Of a stretch of 64,000 nucleotides of DNA, positions 27,068-35,800 are shown piece after piece. Numbering within the stretch: the stretch's first letter is position 1; every line of letters begins with the position of its first letter. The notes under the pieces were generated by a model, which saw nothing but the letters and a program-made list of their open reading frames with translations, ran no database searches and was not told the DNA's origin. This stretch comes from Flavobacterium pectinovorum (GTDB lineage: Bacteria; Bacteroidota; Bacteroidia; Flavobacteriales; Flavobacteriaceae), in the NCBI RefSeq assembly GCF_006438875.1, contig NZ_RCZH01000020.1, positions 1-64,000 of the forward strand. Reading direction: 5' to 3'. The translations under genes were made by a program, and so were the position numbers.

Positions 27068-27171
27068 CATCAAAAGTACTTTTTGTTACAGGGATTTTTT
27101 TTAGTTTCAAATTAAAGACATATCATTGTAAAAAAAAATATCGCTATTAACCAACCATTTTTTATACCTAG

Positions 27172-27206
27172 AAACCGCAATTCTCAAAAAGAGTTGCGGT
27201 TTTTTA
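27172..27206 (+). terminator. Intrinsic terminator downstream of dnaN
   Basis: AAACCGCAA(T)TCTC pairs with GAGTTGCGGTTT, followed by a T-run. It lies about 105 bases after the dnaN stop. Confidence 0.75.
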
Positions 27207-27270
27207 TTTTAAGAGTGTTTTTTTTGTTTCAAGTTTGAAGTTTCAAGTTTTATAACTTTGTGTTTATAAT

Positions 27271-27303
27271 AAACCCGACAGGTTTTTAAAACCTGTCGAG
27301 TTT
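27271..27303. repeat. Single hairpin of the AACCCGACAGG family
   Basis: AAACCCGACAGGTTTT and its inverse AAAACCTGTCGAGTTT form a hairpin of the same type as the three-unit array at 338-516. Confidence 0.65.
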
Positions 27304-27414
27304 GCTAAACATAAAATTTACGATGTAAGCTTTGTAAAAGTTTAAAACCAAGAGTGTAAGGAACTTTAATTTGACAACGATTTTTAAAAAAAATCACACA
27401 AAATAGCCACAATC

Positions 27415-27508
27415 TTGTCATTTCGAACGAAGGGAGAAATCACACGCGGGGAGAACGCACTGTTGACGAGCTACTTTATGTGATTTCTCCCTTCGGTCGA
27501 AATGACAA
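27415..27508. repeat. TGTCATTTCGA inverted repeat with 30-bp arms
   Basis: The left arm (27415-27444) begins TTGTCATTTCGA and includes GGGAGAAATCACA. The right arm (27479-27508) is its inverse with one visible mismatch. A 34-base centre separates them. The family also occurs at 22274 and, with related arms, at 28281. The rest of the 577-base gap 27068-27644 holds a terminator, another hairpin and AAGTTTCAGG-type short repeats, but no gene. Confidence 0.75.
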
Positions 27509-27644
27509 AAATGCGTATATCAACTTTGAGCTTAGGCTTTCGACAAAGTTCCTTACACTCTTGGTTTAAAACTTTCACAAAGCTCTCGAAAGCCAAAAAA
27601 CCTGAAACTTCAAACCTGAAACATTTTTTTTCTAACTTTGTAAT

Positions 27645-28274
27645 ATGAAAATAGAAATTTGGTCGGACATCATGTGTCCGTTTTGTTATATCGGAAAAAG
27701 ACAACTGGAAACCGCTTTAGCTGAGTTTCCAAATGATGAATTTGAAATTGAGTGGAAAAGCTTTCAACTTGATCCAACTATTACGCCACAATCAGGAAAA
27801 GACGTTTATACGTTTCTTGCTGAACGAAAAGGTATTTCTGTTGAACAATCTATAGAAATGCACAAAGGTGTCGTAGAACGTGCAAAAAGCGTTGGTTTGG
27901 ATTATCATTTTGACAAAGCTATAATCTCAAATTCTTTGACAGCACATCGTATTATACATTTGGCTAAAGCCAAAAAATTAGGCGATGAAATGGAAGAAAT
28001 CTTCTTTAAAGCTTATTTTACTGAAGGGCGAGACTTAAATGATGGTCCAACCCTAATCGAATTGGCCATCAAAGCTGGTTTAGATCAGAATCAGGTTTTA
28101 GAAGTATTAAAAGATGAAGACTTATTTTTAAAAGACGTTGAGAACGATATTAAAGAAGCGCAGGAAATTGGCGTGCAAGGTGTTCCGTTTTTTGTCTTTG
28201 ATCGAAAATATGCCGTTTCCGGAGCGCAGCCCGTTGAAGCTTTTGTAAATACGATTAAGGAAATGCAGAAATAA
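27645..28274 (+). CDS. DsbA-family oxidoreductase (FrnE-like)
   Basis: A 209-residue thioredoxin-fold protein without signal peptide, so cytosolic. The active site is CPFC (Cys11, Cys14) in WSDIMCPFCYIGKRQLE, and the cis-proline loop is GVQGVPFFVFD. An alpha-helical insertion is present as in DsbA and FrnE. The family catalyses disulfide isomerisation or glutathione-dependent reactions; FrnE was named from polyketide clusters. It is alone between two repeat patches. Confidence 0.9.
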   Translation: MKIEIWSDIMCPFCYIGKRQLETALAEFPNDEFEIEWKSFQLDPTITPQSGKDVYTFLAERKGISVEQSIEMHKGVVERAKSVGLDYHFDKAIISNSLTAHRIIHLAKAKKLGDEMEEIFFKAYFTEGRDLNDGPTLIELAIKAGLDQNQVLEVLKDEDLFLKDVENDIKEAQEIGVQGVPFFVFDRKYAVSGAQPVEAFVNTIKEMQK

Positions 28275-28280
28275 CCGCGA

Positions 28281-28388
28281 TCTTGTCATCCCGAGGAACG
28301 AGGGATCTCCGTAAGTAGCTCGACAAAGATTGTGTATTTTGATTACGGAGTTTCTTGCGGAGATCCCTCGTTCCTCGGGATGACAAGA
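28281..28388. repeat. Perfect 30-bp-arm inverted repeat
   Basis: The left arm 28281-28310 (begins TCTTGTCATCCCGAGG) and the right arm 28359-28388 are exact inverses over 30 bases. The centre carries CTCGACAAAGATTG, also found at 22318. It starts a few bases after the DsbA-family stop codon, so it could protect or end that transcript. The remaining gap to 28627 holds CCCGAAGCCTCGGG and AT-rich short repeats, with no gene. Confidence 0.8.
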
Positions 28389-28627
28389 TTGTGTTTGCAT
28401 TGCGAGAGATGTATTAATCCCGAAGCCTCGGGACATCCCTACAATATGTTTCGTTCCTCTGGAACTTCTTAAAAAAAACCAGATATGACAAACTATTGTA
28501 TAAGTCGTTACTATCTCCGACATCGCTAAGAATGACAATCCAGATCAAACTCTATAATCTAAAATCTTTACTCTTTGTTCTAAAATCTTTGTTCTCTAAT
28601 CTAAAATCTACACTCTAAAATCTAAGA

Positions 28628-30400
28628 TTATATCACCCCCATTTTCTGCATTAAAAAAGTAGCGCTTTTATTTTTACAGATTCCATTTCTAAGTTTATAA
28701 TCAAAATGAAGTTCGTTATTTTGGATTTGGACTTCAAAGCATTGGTTGGTTAGAATATTAGGATACTCATTTGTTGTCAGGCAAACTTCGATATCATGTG
28801 TTGCTATTGCGCCAATGGCCTTTTTTGCAATGATTTTTTTAACTACTTCAATAGTACCGTTTCGTTTATCATCAGAGTTTGTTCCTCTTAAAATTTCATC
28901 CAGCAAAACAAAAGCAGGCTGCTCTTCTAAGGCATCCATAATTTGTTTTAAACGCTTGATTTCGGCAAAAAAGTACGATTCACTATCAGCTAAGGAATCT
29001 GATAATCGCATTGAAACCAATACTGGAAGTGGATGAATATTAGCTTTTGAAGCACAAACAACTGAACCTATTCCGCCTAAAACCATATTAATCCCTAAAC
29101 TTCTTAAAAAAGTACTTTTTCCGGACATATTAGAACCGGTCAAAATCACGAATGATTCCGGATAAAAATGAGTATCATTCCCTACTCTCGTTGTCGGATT
29201 TAGTAAAGGATGACTTAAATCTGAGAATCCAATTTTAAATTCGGAATTGATCTCAGGGAAAACAAAATCAGGATTATTATAAGCGAGATTTGCCAAACTG
29301 TTTAAAGCCTCAAATTCTCCAATAATAGCAATCCATTTTTCGAGTTCGGTCGAATAATTGTCTTTCCATTTTAATAGGGCTCTCAAAACATGCAGATTAA
29401 ACAAAAAGGTTCCGTTAAAAACAATTGCCGTAACAAAATTGTTAATCGTATCCATTCTTGAAAACAACTCTGATAAATCTTTTAAGTGTGTACTTGCTGT
29501 TGCATTTTTAAAAATTAATTGTTGCTGAAAATCAACTAATTTTTTGGACTGAAAAGTTTCTTTTTCAATTTTCTGAACTAATAAACTGTATTGTTTAATT
29601 ATTTTGTCAACATTATCAGCTTTAGCAATCTCAGATTGAATTCGTTTGAAAGACTGCCCTAAAACAATCATATTTGCTATAAAAATATAAGTGACATAAG
29701 ACAATAAAATCATTTTTGAAGTGACAAAATAGGCAATTAAAAAACCGAAGAATAATGTTGGAAGAACAATTGATGCAGCAACTAAAGCTTTAGGTAGCGC
29801 ATTATTTTTAAATGAATTCCAATGTATTAAAGAATCATACGAACTTTTAGAATCATTACTAATCATTGCCAAAGCCAGGAAATCCTGACGCCAGTCAATT
29901 TTAGCATTAAGTTCATTTATTGCTTCCTGATTTTCCAGAATTGTTTCATTAGAAGACAACTTCAATAATTGATTTGCTAATGTTTTTTTTCCTGTAAAAG
30001 TTGCCGTTCTGTTTATATTTTGAAATAAAGAATGATCTCCAAAAATATCCAAATCGTAAGCATAAGGATGATGAAAATCATTGAATTCTATTCCATTTTC
30101 AAAAGGAAGTTTTTCTCTTTTTAAAAATGAAATCTCATTTTTATTAATTTTTAAAATCGCTGAAGTAAGTTCTTTTTGAAATGACAACGCAGAATGAATT
30201 CGCATCAAAAAAAGAAAACCAACAAAAGATAGAAAAGCAAAAACTACGTAAAGAATTTCATTGGTTTTTATGTAATAAAACAATAAAAACAAACCCAGAA
30301 AAACGGTTAAAAGGCGTAGAATACTTATGCTGTTATATCTTTTATTGATTTTATGAAAAAGTGTTGTATAATGTTCAACTTTATTATTATATGCTTCCAT
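28628..30400 (-). CDS. Membrane-anchored MutS-like ATPase
   Basis: A 590-residue protein with the MutS ATPase domain at its C-terminal end. Walker A GSNMSGKST lies near residue 420, Walker B AFVLLDEILRG near 495, and the trans-acting ATHD loop follows. The N-terminal mismatch-recognition domain is absent. Instead there are hydrophobic segments near 22-65 and a second pair near 205-250, so it is probably membrane-bound. A lever/clamp helical region lies between. Similar proteins are common in Bacteroidota and their function is unknown; they are neither MutS1 nor MutS2 (no Smr domain). Confidence 0.82.
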   Translation of the reverse strand: MEAYNNKVEHYTTLFHKINKRYNSISILRLLTVFLGLFLLFYYIKTNEILYVVFAFLSFVGFLFLMRIHSALSFQKELTSAILKINKNEISFLKREKLPFENGIEFNDFHHPYAYDLDIFGDHSLFQNINRTATFTGKKTLANQLLKLSSNETILENQEAINELNAKIDWRQDFLALAMISNDSKSSYDSLIHWNSFKNNALPKALVAASIVLPTLFFGFLIAYFVTSKMILLSYVTYIFIANMIVLGQSFKRIQSEIAKADNVDKIIKQYSLLVQKIEKETFQSKKLVDFQQQLIFKNATASTHLKDLSELFSRMDTINNFVTAIVFNGTFLFNLHVLRALLKWKDNYSTELEKWIAIIGEFEALNSLANLAYNNPDFVFPEINSEFKIGFSDLSHPLLNPTTRVGNDTHFYPESFVILTGSNMSGKSTFLRSLGINMVLGGIGSVVCASKANIHPLPVLVSMRLSDSLADSESYFFAEIKRLKQIMDALEEQPAFVLLDEILRGTNSDDKRNGTIEVVKKIIAKKAIGAIATHDIEVCLTTNEYPNILTNQCFEVQIQNNELHFDYKLRNGICKNKSATFLMQKMGVI

Positions 30401-30468
30401 TCTTAGATTTTAATGAAATACAAATATAGGTTTTACACTTACAAATTACCATCAATATATATTAGATT

Positions 30469-31302
30469 TTAGGTTTCATGCATTACTAAAACCGGAATTG
30501 AAACTTCTTTGGCAATTTTCTTCGAAAAACTAGATTCAAAAATACTTTCAAAGAACGATCTTTTATGAGTTATTGTAGTCAGAATATCAACATCTTTATA
30601 AAGTATAAAATCAAGTATGGTTTCTTTTACTTCATCACTTGGCAAGACCAGAAATTCGACATTTTCATTTGCAAATTCTTTTTCCCATTCTTTAATAGTA
30701 GCATCAGAAACATCTGAACCGGAAGTTTTAACATATAAGCTTTTTACTTTTGCATTTGTTTTTTTTGCAATTTCCAGAACCTTTTTTAGCTCTGACTTAT
30801 CTTTTTCACGATAGCGTGTTGTGAAACCAATTATTTTAATCTTTTTGAATTTTGCATCAGCAGGAATACATAAAACGGGAACTTTTACTTCTGAAATTAC
30901 GGAACTTGTATTCGATCCAAGAAAGAATTTTGTCCAGTCATTAACTCCTGAAGTTCCCATTATCACAAAATCAATTTTATCTTCTTCTACTGCATTTTTT
31001 AAATTATAAATTAAATCGCCGTCCATCAAACGATGTTTTATTACAATATCATCTAATTTTCGTTCTTCAGCAATGGCTCTCAGTTTTGGAATTTCATCCT
31101 TAAACATTTCGAATTTTGCTAATTCGATCGAACTATAAATCGATGCATAATTTTCCGGAAAGAACTGGCTGTCATAAACCGGGATCTCAAAAGTATGCAG
31201 CAAAATAAGTTCGGCATTAACAATTTTTGCAAATTCTAAAGCATGAACAAAAGCATTTGTAGCTGCTTCAGAAAAGTCTGTTGGAAATAGTATCTTTTTC
31301 AT
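30469..31302 (-). CDS. Universal stress protein, two UspA domains
   Basis: A 277-residue cytosolic protein of two tandem Usp domains. The first begins MKKILFPTDFSEAATNAFVHAL and contains FVIMGTSGVNDWTKFFLGSNTSSVI, the ATP-binding G-2x-G-9x-G(S/T) type loop. The second (about 143-277) is more degenerate (DILTTITHKRSFFESIFESSFSKKIA). The ATG at 31302 gives the standard N-terminus. A TAAATTTG box lies at 31330-31337 on the minus strand. Such proteins support survival under stress. Confidence 0.9.
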   Translation of the reverse strand: MKKILFPTDFSEAATNAFVHALEFAKIVNAELILLHTFEIPVYDSQFFPENYASIYSSIELAKFEMFKDEIPKLRAIAEERKLDDIVIKHRLMDGDLIYNLKNAVEEDKIDFVIMGTSGVNDWTKFFLGSNTSSVISEVKVPVLCIPADAKFKKIKIIGFTTRYREKDKSELKKVLEIAKKTNAKVKSLYVKTSGSDVSDATIKEWEKEFANENVEFLVLPSDEVKETILDFILYKDVDILTTITHKRSFFESIFESSFSKKIAKEVSIPVLVMHET

Positions 31303-31448
31303 TTTGTTTGAGATTACTGGTTTGTTTCTCAAATTTAATCATTCTAAAAACAAAATAACCTGACAATTATCAGTATTTTAACATTTAATATTCTCCTAAA
31401 ACTCCATTTTATAAGCTATAAAATTCTCATTTCCCTCTTTAGTTCAGG

Positions 31449-31479
31449 TTGTTATCTTTACGGCTTTTTTATACCTTTG
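31449..31479 (+). promoter_or_regulatory. Candidate mnmE promoter abutting the start codon
   Basis: TTG at 31449-31451 and TACCTTTG at 31472-31479, spaced by 20 bases, match the Bacteroidota consensus. The start codon is at 31484, four bases beyond the -7 box, implying a leaderless or nearly leaderless mRNA. Confidence 0.55.
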
Positions 31480-31483
31480 CAGC

Positions 31484-32884
31484 ATGATAAATCAAGATTC
31501 TATAGTTGCATTGGCTACTCCATCTGGAGCTGGAGCTATTGCTATTATCCGTATTTCAGGTTCTGATGCTATTACCATTGGAGATTCAGTTTTTAAATCC
31601 ATCAAAAACAAAGATTTAACCAAACAAAAAACACATACGCTGCATTTGGGTCATATTGTTGATGATTCAAAAACACTGGATGAAGTTTTGGTTTCTGTTT
31701 TTAAGGGGCCAAATTCTTATACAGGCGAAAATACGATTGAGATTTCATGCCATGGATCTACTTATATTCAGCAGCAAATTATTCAATTACTATTGAGAAA
31801 AGGCTGTAGAATGGCTGATGCAGGTGAATTTACATTAAGAGCTTTCCTTAACGGAAAATTGGATTTATCTCAGGCAGAAGCTGTTGCCGATTTGATTTCA
31901 TCTGATAATGAAGCTTCTCACCAAATTGCGATGCAGCAAATGCGCGGTGGTTTTAGTAATGAAATTGCCAAATTACGTGAAGAACTTTTGAATTTTGCTT
32001 CTCTAATTGAATTGGAATTGGATTTTGCAGAAGAAGATGTGGAATTTGCAGACAGAACTCAATTTCATGAATTATTAAATAGAATCGAATTCGTATTAAA
32101 ACGTTTAATTGATTCGTTTGCTGTTGGAAATGTAATCAAAAACGGAATTCCGGTTGCAATTGTTGGTGAACCAAATGTTGGAAAATCGACTCTTTTAAAT
32201 GCTTTACTAAACGAAGAACGCGCCATAGTTTCGGACATTGCAGGAACAACCCGTGATACTATCGAAGACGTATTGGTAATTGGCGGAATTGGTTTTAGAT
32301 TCATTGATACAGCTGGAATCCGCGAAACGAAAGATGTTGTAGAAAGCATCGGAATCAAAAAAACCTTCGAAAAAATTGAGCAGGCACAAGTTGTTATATT
32401 TTTGTTTGATGGTTTTAAGTTTCAGGTTTCAGGTTCTGAATATATTGTTGAAATAGAAAAAGTTAAAAATAAATATCCTTTAAAACCAATTTTAGTTGTC
32501 ATTAATAAAGTGGATTTATTAAGTGAAAATGAAATTCAAACGATCAATGAAAAACTTGAAACTTTAAACTTGAAACTTTTGAAAATTTCTGCTAAAGAGA
32601 AAATTGGTGTTGATGAATTAAAGAATGAATTACTTTCTTTCGTAAATACTGGTGCTCTTCGTAATAATGAAACAATCGTTACGAATACAAGACATTATGA
32701 TTCCTTATTGAAAGCTTTAGATGAAATACAAAAAGTCAAATACGGTCTTGAAACTAATTTGTCGAGCGACCTTATAGCTCTTGATATTCGTGAAGCTTTA
32801 TATCAATTTGGGCTTATTACAGGTCAGGTCTCAAACGACGAATTACTGGGGAATATCTTTGCAAATTTCTGCATCGGAAAATAG
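31484..32884 (+). CDS. mnmE: tRNA modification GTPase MnmE (TrmE)
   Basis: A 466-residue GTPase that, with MnmG, installs the cmnm5 group on wobble U34 of several tRNAs. An N-terminal formyl-THF-binding domain is followed by a helical domain and an inserted G domain: G1 GEPNVGKS (228-235), G3 DTAG (275-278), G4 NKVD (341-344). The C-terminal FCIGK carries the essential Cys. All motifs are intact. Residues about 310-319 (GFKFQVSGSE), between G3 and G4, are encoded by a sequence identical to an intergenic repeat. A terminator follows at 32906. Confidence 0.96.
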   Translation: MINQDSIVALATPSGAGAIAIIRISGSDAITIGDSVFKSIKNKDLTKQKTHTLHLGHIVDDSKTLDEVLVSVFKGPNSYTGENTIEISCHGSTYIQQQIIQLLLRKGCRMADAGEFTLRAFLNGKLDLSQAEAVADLISSDNEASHQIAMQQMRGGFSNEIAKLREELLNFASLIELELDFAEEDVEFADRTQFHELLNRIEFVLKRLIDSFAVGNVIKNGIPVAIVGEPNVGKSTLLNALLNEERAIVSDIAGTTRDTIEDVLVIGGIGFRFIDTAGIRETKDVVESIGIKKTFEKIEQAQVVIFLFDGFKFQVSGSEYIVEIEKVKNKYPLKPILVVINKVDLLSENEIQTINEKLETLNLKLLKISAKEKIGVDELKNELLSFVNTGALRNNETIVTNTRHYDSLLKALDEIQKVKYGLETNLSSDLIALDIREALYQFGLITGQVSNDELLGNIFANFCIGK

Positions 32885-32905
32885 ACAGACGAAATAAAAA
32901 CAAAT

Positions 32906-32950
32906 AAACGAGTAAGAGTATTAATAAATAATATTTTTACTCGTTTTTTT
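32906..32950 (+). terminator. Terminator of mnmE
   Basis: AAACGAGTAA (32906-32915) pairs with TTACTCGTTT (32937-32946), followed by a T-run. The loop is long, but it is placed right after mnmE. Confidence 0.65.
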
Positions 32951-33029
32951 ATTCCTTTTTTACTTTGGATAAAGAATAGAGCTTGTAGCTTCCTCTCAGT
33001 TATAATTGCTATGATAATGCCGTTTTATT

Positions 33030-33488
33030 CTAAGATCTTGGTTTCGGCAAGTTTCTGTCGTACATGATAATAGTTCCGGCAACGGCTACATTTAAGCTTT
33101 TTTCTGATTTGAATTTTACTAAATGATGGCACTTATCCATTACTTTTTTGGACAAACCATGATCTTCTGCGCCTAATAAATAAACACAACGTCTTGGATG
33201 TTCAAAGGTTTCCAAATCAGAAGCTTTTTCATCTAATTCAACACCAACCAATCGCGCACCTTTAGGTAGGTTTTCAAAAAATGCTTCAAAAGTATCATAA
33301 TGAAAATAGGGAATTGACTTTACTGCATCATGAGTATCAGAAGCTTGTTTGGCATATCGATTACCAATAGTAAATATAAAAGTAGCGCCTAAGTTTTGAG
33401 CAGATCGCCATAAAACACCCAAATTTTCAGGCGTTTTACCATTTTGTATTCCTATCCCAAAATATTCATTTATAAAGTTATCATTCAT
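33030..33488 (-). CDS. TrmH/SpoU-family RNA 2'-O-methyltransferase
   Basis: A 152-residue minimal SPOUT methylase. Motif 1 lies in NGKTPENLGVLWRSAQNLGA with the conserved Asn and Arg, motif 2 is VYLLGAEDHGLSKKVMDKC, and motif 3 is SLNVAVAGTIIMYDR in the trefoil knot that binds SAM. No extra RNA-binding domain is present, as in TrmL. The target (tRNA or rRNA) cannot be told. The internal ATG at 33488 is preferred because upstream residues are hydrophobic and non-conserved and a strong promoter-like pair lies at 33494-33524. Confidence 0.88.
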   Translation of the reverse strand: MNDNFINEYFGIGIQNGKTPENLGVLWRSAQNLGATFIFTIGNRYAKQASDTHDAVKSIPYFHYDTFEAFFENLPKGARLVGVELDEKASDLETFEHPRRCVYLLGAEDHGLSKKVMDKCHHLVKFKSEKSLNVAVAGTIIMYDRNLPKPRS

Positions 33489-33493
33489 AAAGG

Positions 33494-33524
33494 CAAAAAT
33501 ACAAACTGTAAATATATAAATCAA
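33494..33524 (-). promoter_or_regulatory. Candidate promoter abutting the methylase start
   Basis: On the minus strand TTG (33522-33524) and TATTTTTG (33494-33501) are 20 bases apart. The ATG lies only five bases further on, again suggesting a leaderless mRNA. Confidence 0.5.
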
Positions 33525-33758
33525 TTTTATTGAGGTGAAATGAAGCACTAGTATTGGTATGCTTTAGATAATTCGTAACGAAAGTATCATAAATTTTCAA
33601 CCCGATTGGTACAACAAAAAATAAAGACATTCCTATTCTGTATGCTGTTAGTAAGTACGCAACTTATAGGCAAATTCCTTTAATAAAATAAATTAAAAAG
33701 ATAGTCAGACCTTCAGTATTATTATAATGTTGAAGGTTTTTTTATTTTATTAGAACTA

Positions 33759-34349
33759 TTAATGAGATTCTTTATGAGCGGGATGAAAAAGCAAAAACAA
33801 CATCATATTATAGTTGTCCTTGAGTTTTTCTTTCAGTATTTTATAAGCTTTACTGATCTGGGCTTCAACGGTTTTAATAGAAACATCGAGATGTTCTGCT
33901 ATTTCAATATTGGTAAGTCCCTCCTTTTTGCTTAAAATAAATACCTGTTGACATTTAGTTGGTAAATTTTGGATTTCTTTATTGATGATTGCCAGCATTC
34001 GTTCTATTGAATTTTCGTCTGTGGTCTCAACAACATGCTGCATTGATTCCACATATTTTTGCTGTAGCAGCATCATCGCCTTATTTTGCTGATAGCTGTT
34101 TATAAATTCATTATAAACCGATTTATATAAAAAACTTTGTATGGAGAACTCCGGATTAAGCTTGCTTCTGTTTTTCCATGTTTTTAAAAATACATTCTGA
34201 ACAATATCCTGAGCCATCGAATGGTCATTTACTAAGGTCAAAGCATAGGCATGAAGCTTTCTATGAAACTTATTCAGCAGAAATTTATACGCCTTTTCTT
34301 CTCCATTTGTAAGGCTTTCCATCAAAATTTTATTATCGTCAAAATCCAT
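33759..34349 (-). CDS. ECF RNA polymerase sigma-70 factor (FecI-like)
   Basis: A 196-residue sigma factor with region 2 (KFLLNKFHRKLHAYALTLV, then MAQDIVQNVFLKTWKNR) and region 4 (LPTKCQQVFILSKKEGL, then IAEHLDVSIKTVEAQISKAYKIL). This is the Bacteroidota family that pairs with FecR-type anti-sigma proteins and STN-domain SusC receptors to switch on polysaccharide loci. Unusually it is transcribed away from its fecR partner, with start codons 115 bases apart. A degenerate promoter-like TTATTTTGC lies upstream on its strand. Confidence 0.93.
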   Translation of the reverse strand: MDFDDNKILMESLTNGEEKAYKFLLNKFHRKLHAYALTLVNDHSMAQDIVQNVFLKTWKNRSKLNPEFSIQSFLYKSVYNEFINSYQQNKAMMLLQQKYVESMQHVVETTDENSIERMLAIINKEIQNLPTKCQQVFILSKKEGLTNIEIAEHLDVSIKTVEAQISKAYKILKEKLKDNYNMMLFLLFHPAHKESH

Positions 34350-34464
34350 AAAAAGTAATTATTCGGCAAAATAAAGAAAAAAAATATATGAATATGAAAA
34401 AAATATTAATAAAAAATTAGGGTATTGTGATTCTGCCTTGTATTACATAAAAAACCACCCCAAA

Positions 34465-35631
34465 ATGGATTTCAAAAAAGTCGAAATTATAATTATAAAG
34501 TATTTTTCCCAGTCTGCAAATATGCAGGATTTGGATATACTGAACAAATGGATAGAAGATCCGGAGAATCAAGTGATTTTTCAGGACTATGTAAAAACGC
34601 ATTTTGCTGTAACATTGGCTATGAATAATCCGGATATTAAAACAGTTAAAAAAGCACTATTAAAAGAAATAAGAAAGGAAAAGAAAAAAGTGCAGAAATA
34701 CAGACTTCGTTCCTTAATGAAATATGCTGCCATTGCCATTATATTTTTAGGAATTGGTGTTTTATTACAAAAGAATGTTTTTAATGCCAATAATTCCAAA
34801 GAAATAATTGTTCCTAAAAAGGATGAAATTACGCTAAAACTAGGAAACGGAAATATTAAAGTTATCGCAGCTGACGGAACTTCAAAAGTATATGATGCCA
34901 ATGGAAAAGTAGTTGGTGAGCAAAATGGAAAGGAACTGGTATATACTAATGACCCAAAAGTTACGAAGCTAGTATATAACACATTAAGTATTCCGAACGG
35001 AAAACGTTTTAACATCACGCTTTCAGACGGAACTGTAGTCTATCTGAATGCGGGAAGCTCTATGACTTATCCTGTACAGTTTATAAAAAACGAAAAACGA
35101 AAAATCTTCCTTACAGGAGAAGCTTTCTTTGAAGTTGCTCACGATAAAAAACATCCTTTTATTGTAAATGCCAACAAACTCGACGTTCAGGTTTATGGAA
35201 CTAAATTCAATGTAAGTAATTATCAGGAAGATGATGCTACAGATGTTGTGCTTGTCGAAGGTTCAGTAAGTATGGCAGAATCAGGATCAGCAGGGAAAAG
35301 TAAAAATGAAATTTTCCTGTCTCCGGGTTATAAAGGAACTTTTATTAAAGATAACAAAAAGATATCCAATGAAAAGGTCAACACTTCTTTATATACTTCC
35401 TGGATGAATGGAAATCTTGTTTTTAGACAAGAATCTTTTGAAAATATCATTAAAAAATTAGAACGCCATTACAATGTAATTATCATCAACAATAATAAAA
35501 ACCTTGCAAAAGAAACCTTTAATGCTACTATAGAAACTGATCATGAAAGCATTGAGCAAGTATTCAATTACTTTAAAAAAGTCTATCAGATTAACTACAG
35601 TATCGTAGAAAACAAAATTATAATCAATTAA
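34465..35631 (+). CDS. FecR-type anti-sigma factor
   Basis: A 388-residue membrane anti-sigma. The N-terminal cytosolic domain (about 1-78) binds the sigma factor. A single transmembrane helix (YAAIAIIFLGIGVLL) lies near 82-96. The periplasmic FecR domain includes FNITLSDGTVVYLNAGSSMTYP and RKIFLTGEAFFEVAHDKKHPF, and a C-terminal secretin/STN-like DUF4974 domain ends the protein (LVFRQESFENIIKKLERHYNV). It should release the sigma when the STN domain of the adjacent SusC signals substrate. The ATG at 34465 is chosen over an upstream TTG. Confidence 0.92.
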   Translation: MDFKKVEIIIIKYFSQSANMQDLDILNKWIEDPENQVIFQDYVKTHFAVTLAMNNPDIKTVKKALLKEIRKEKKKVQKYRLRSLMKYAAIAIIFLGIGVLLQKNVFNANNSKEIIVPKKDEITLKLGNGNIKVIAADGTSKVYDANGKVVGEQNGKELVYTNDPKVTKLVYNTLSIPNGKRFNITLSDGTVVYLNAGSSMTYPVQFIKNEKRKIFLTGEAFFEVAHDKKHPFIVNANKLDVQVYGTKFNVSNYQEDDATDVVLVEGSVSMAESGSAGKSKNEIFLSPGYKGTFIKDNKKISNEKVNTSLYTSWMNGNLVFRQESFENIIKKLERHYNVIIINNNKNLAKETFNATIETDHESIEQVFNYFKKVYQINYSIVENKIIIN

Positions 35632-35800
35632 ATTAAAATAAGCCTATGTAGTTCCACTTAAAAACTTAGTACTAACTATCACTTAAAATACCTCTTCCAA
35701 ATCATCTGGATAAAAAAAATCGGAAAATGCGCTAACATTTCCCGACTTAGGTAAAGTGATCAAACCGCAAAGATTAATCACTAATTAACATTCCAAAATT

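Noticed and set aside
28128..28538. Minus-strand open frame across the DsbA-family gene end
   Set aside because: Most of it is the inverted repeat and the antisense of a clear DsbA-family gene.
28628..30400. Annotation as DNA repair MutS or MutS2
   Set aside because: The mismatch-recognition domain and the Smr domain are both absent, and there are membrane segments.
33709..33737. ACCTTCA hairpin before the sigma gene stop as a standard terminator
   Set aside because: Its T-run lies on the plus strand, where no gene is upstream; on the minus strand the following tract is weak, so it was not listed.
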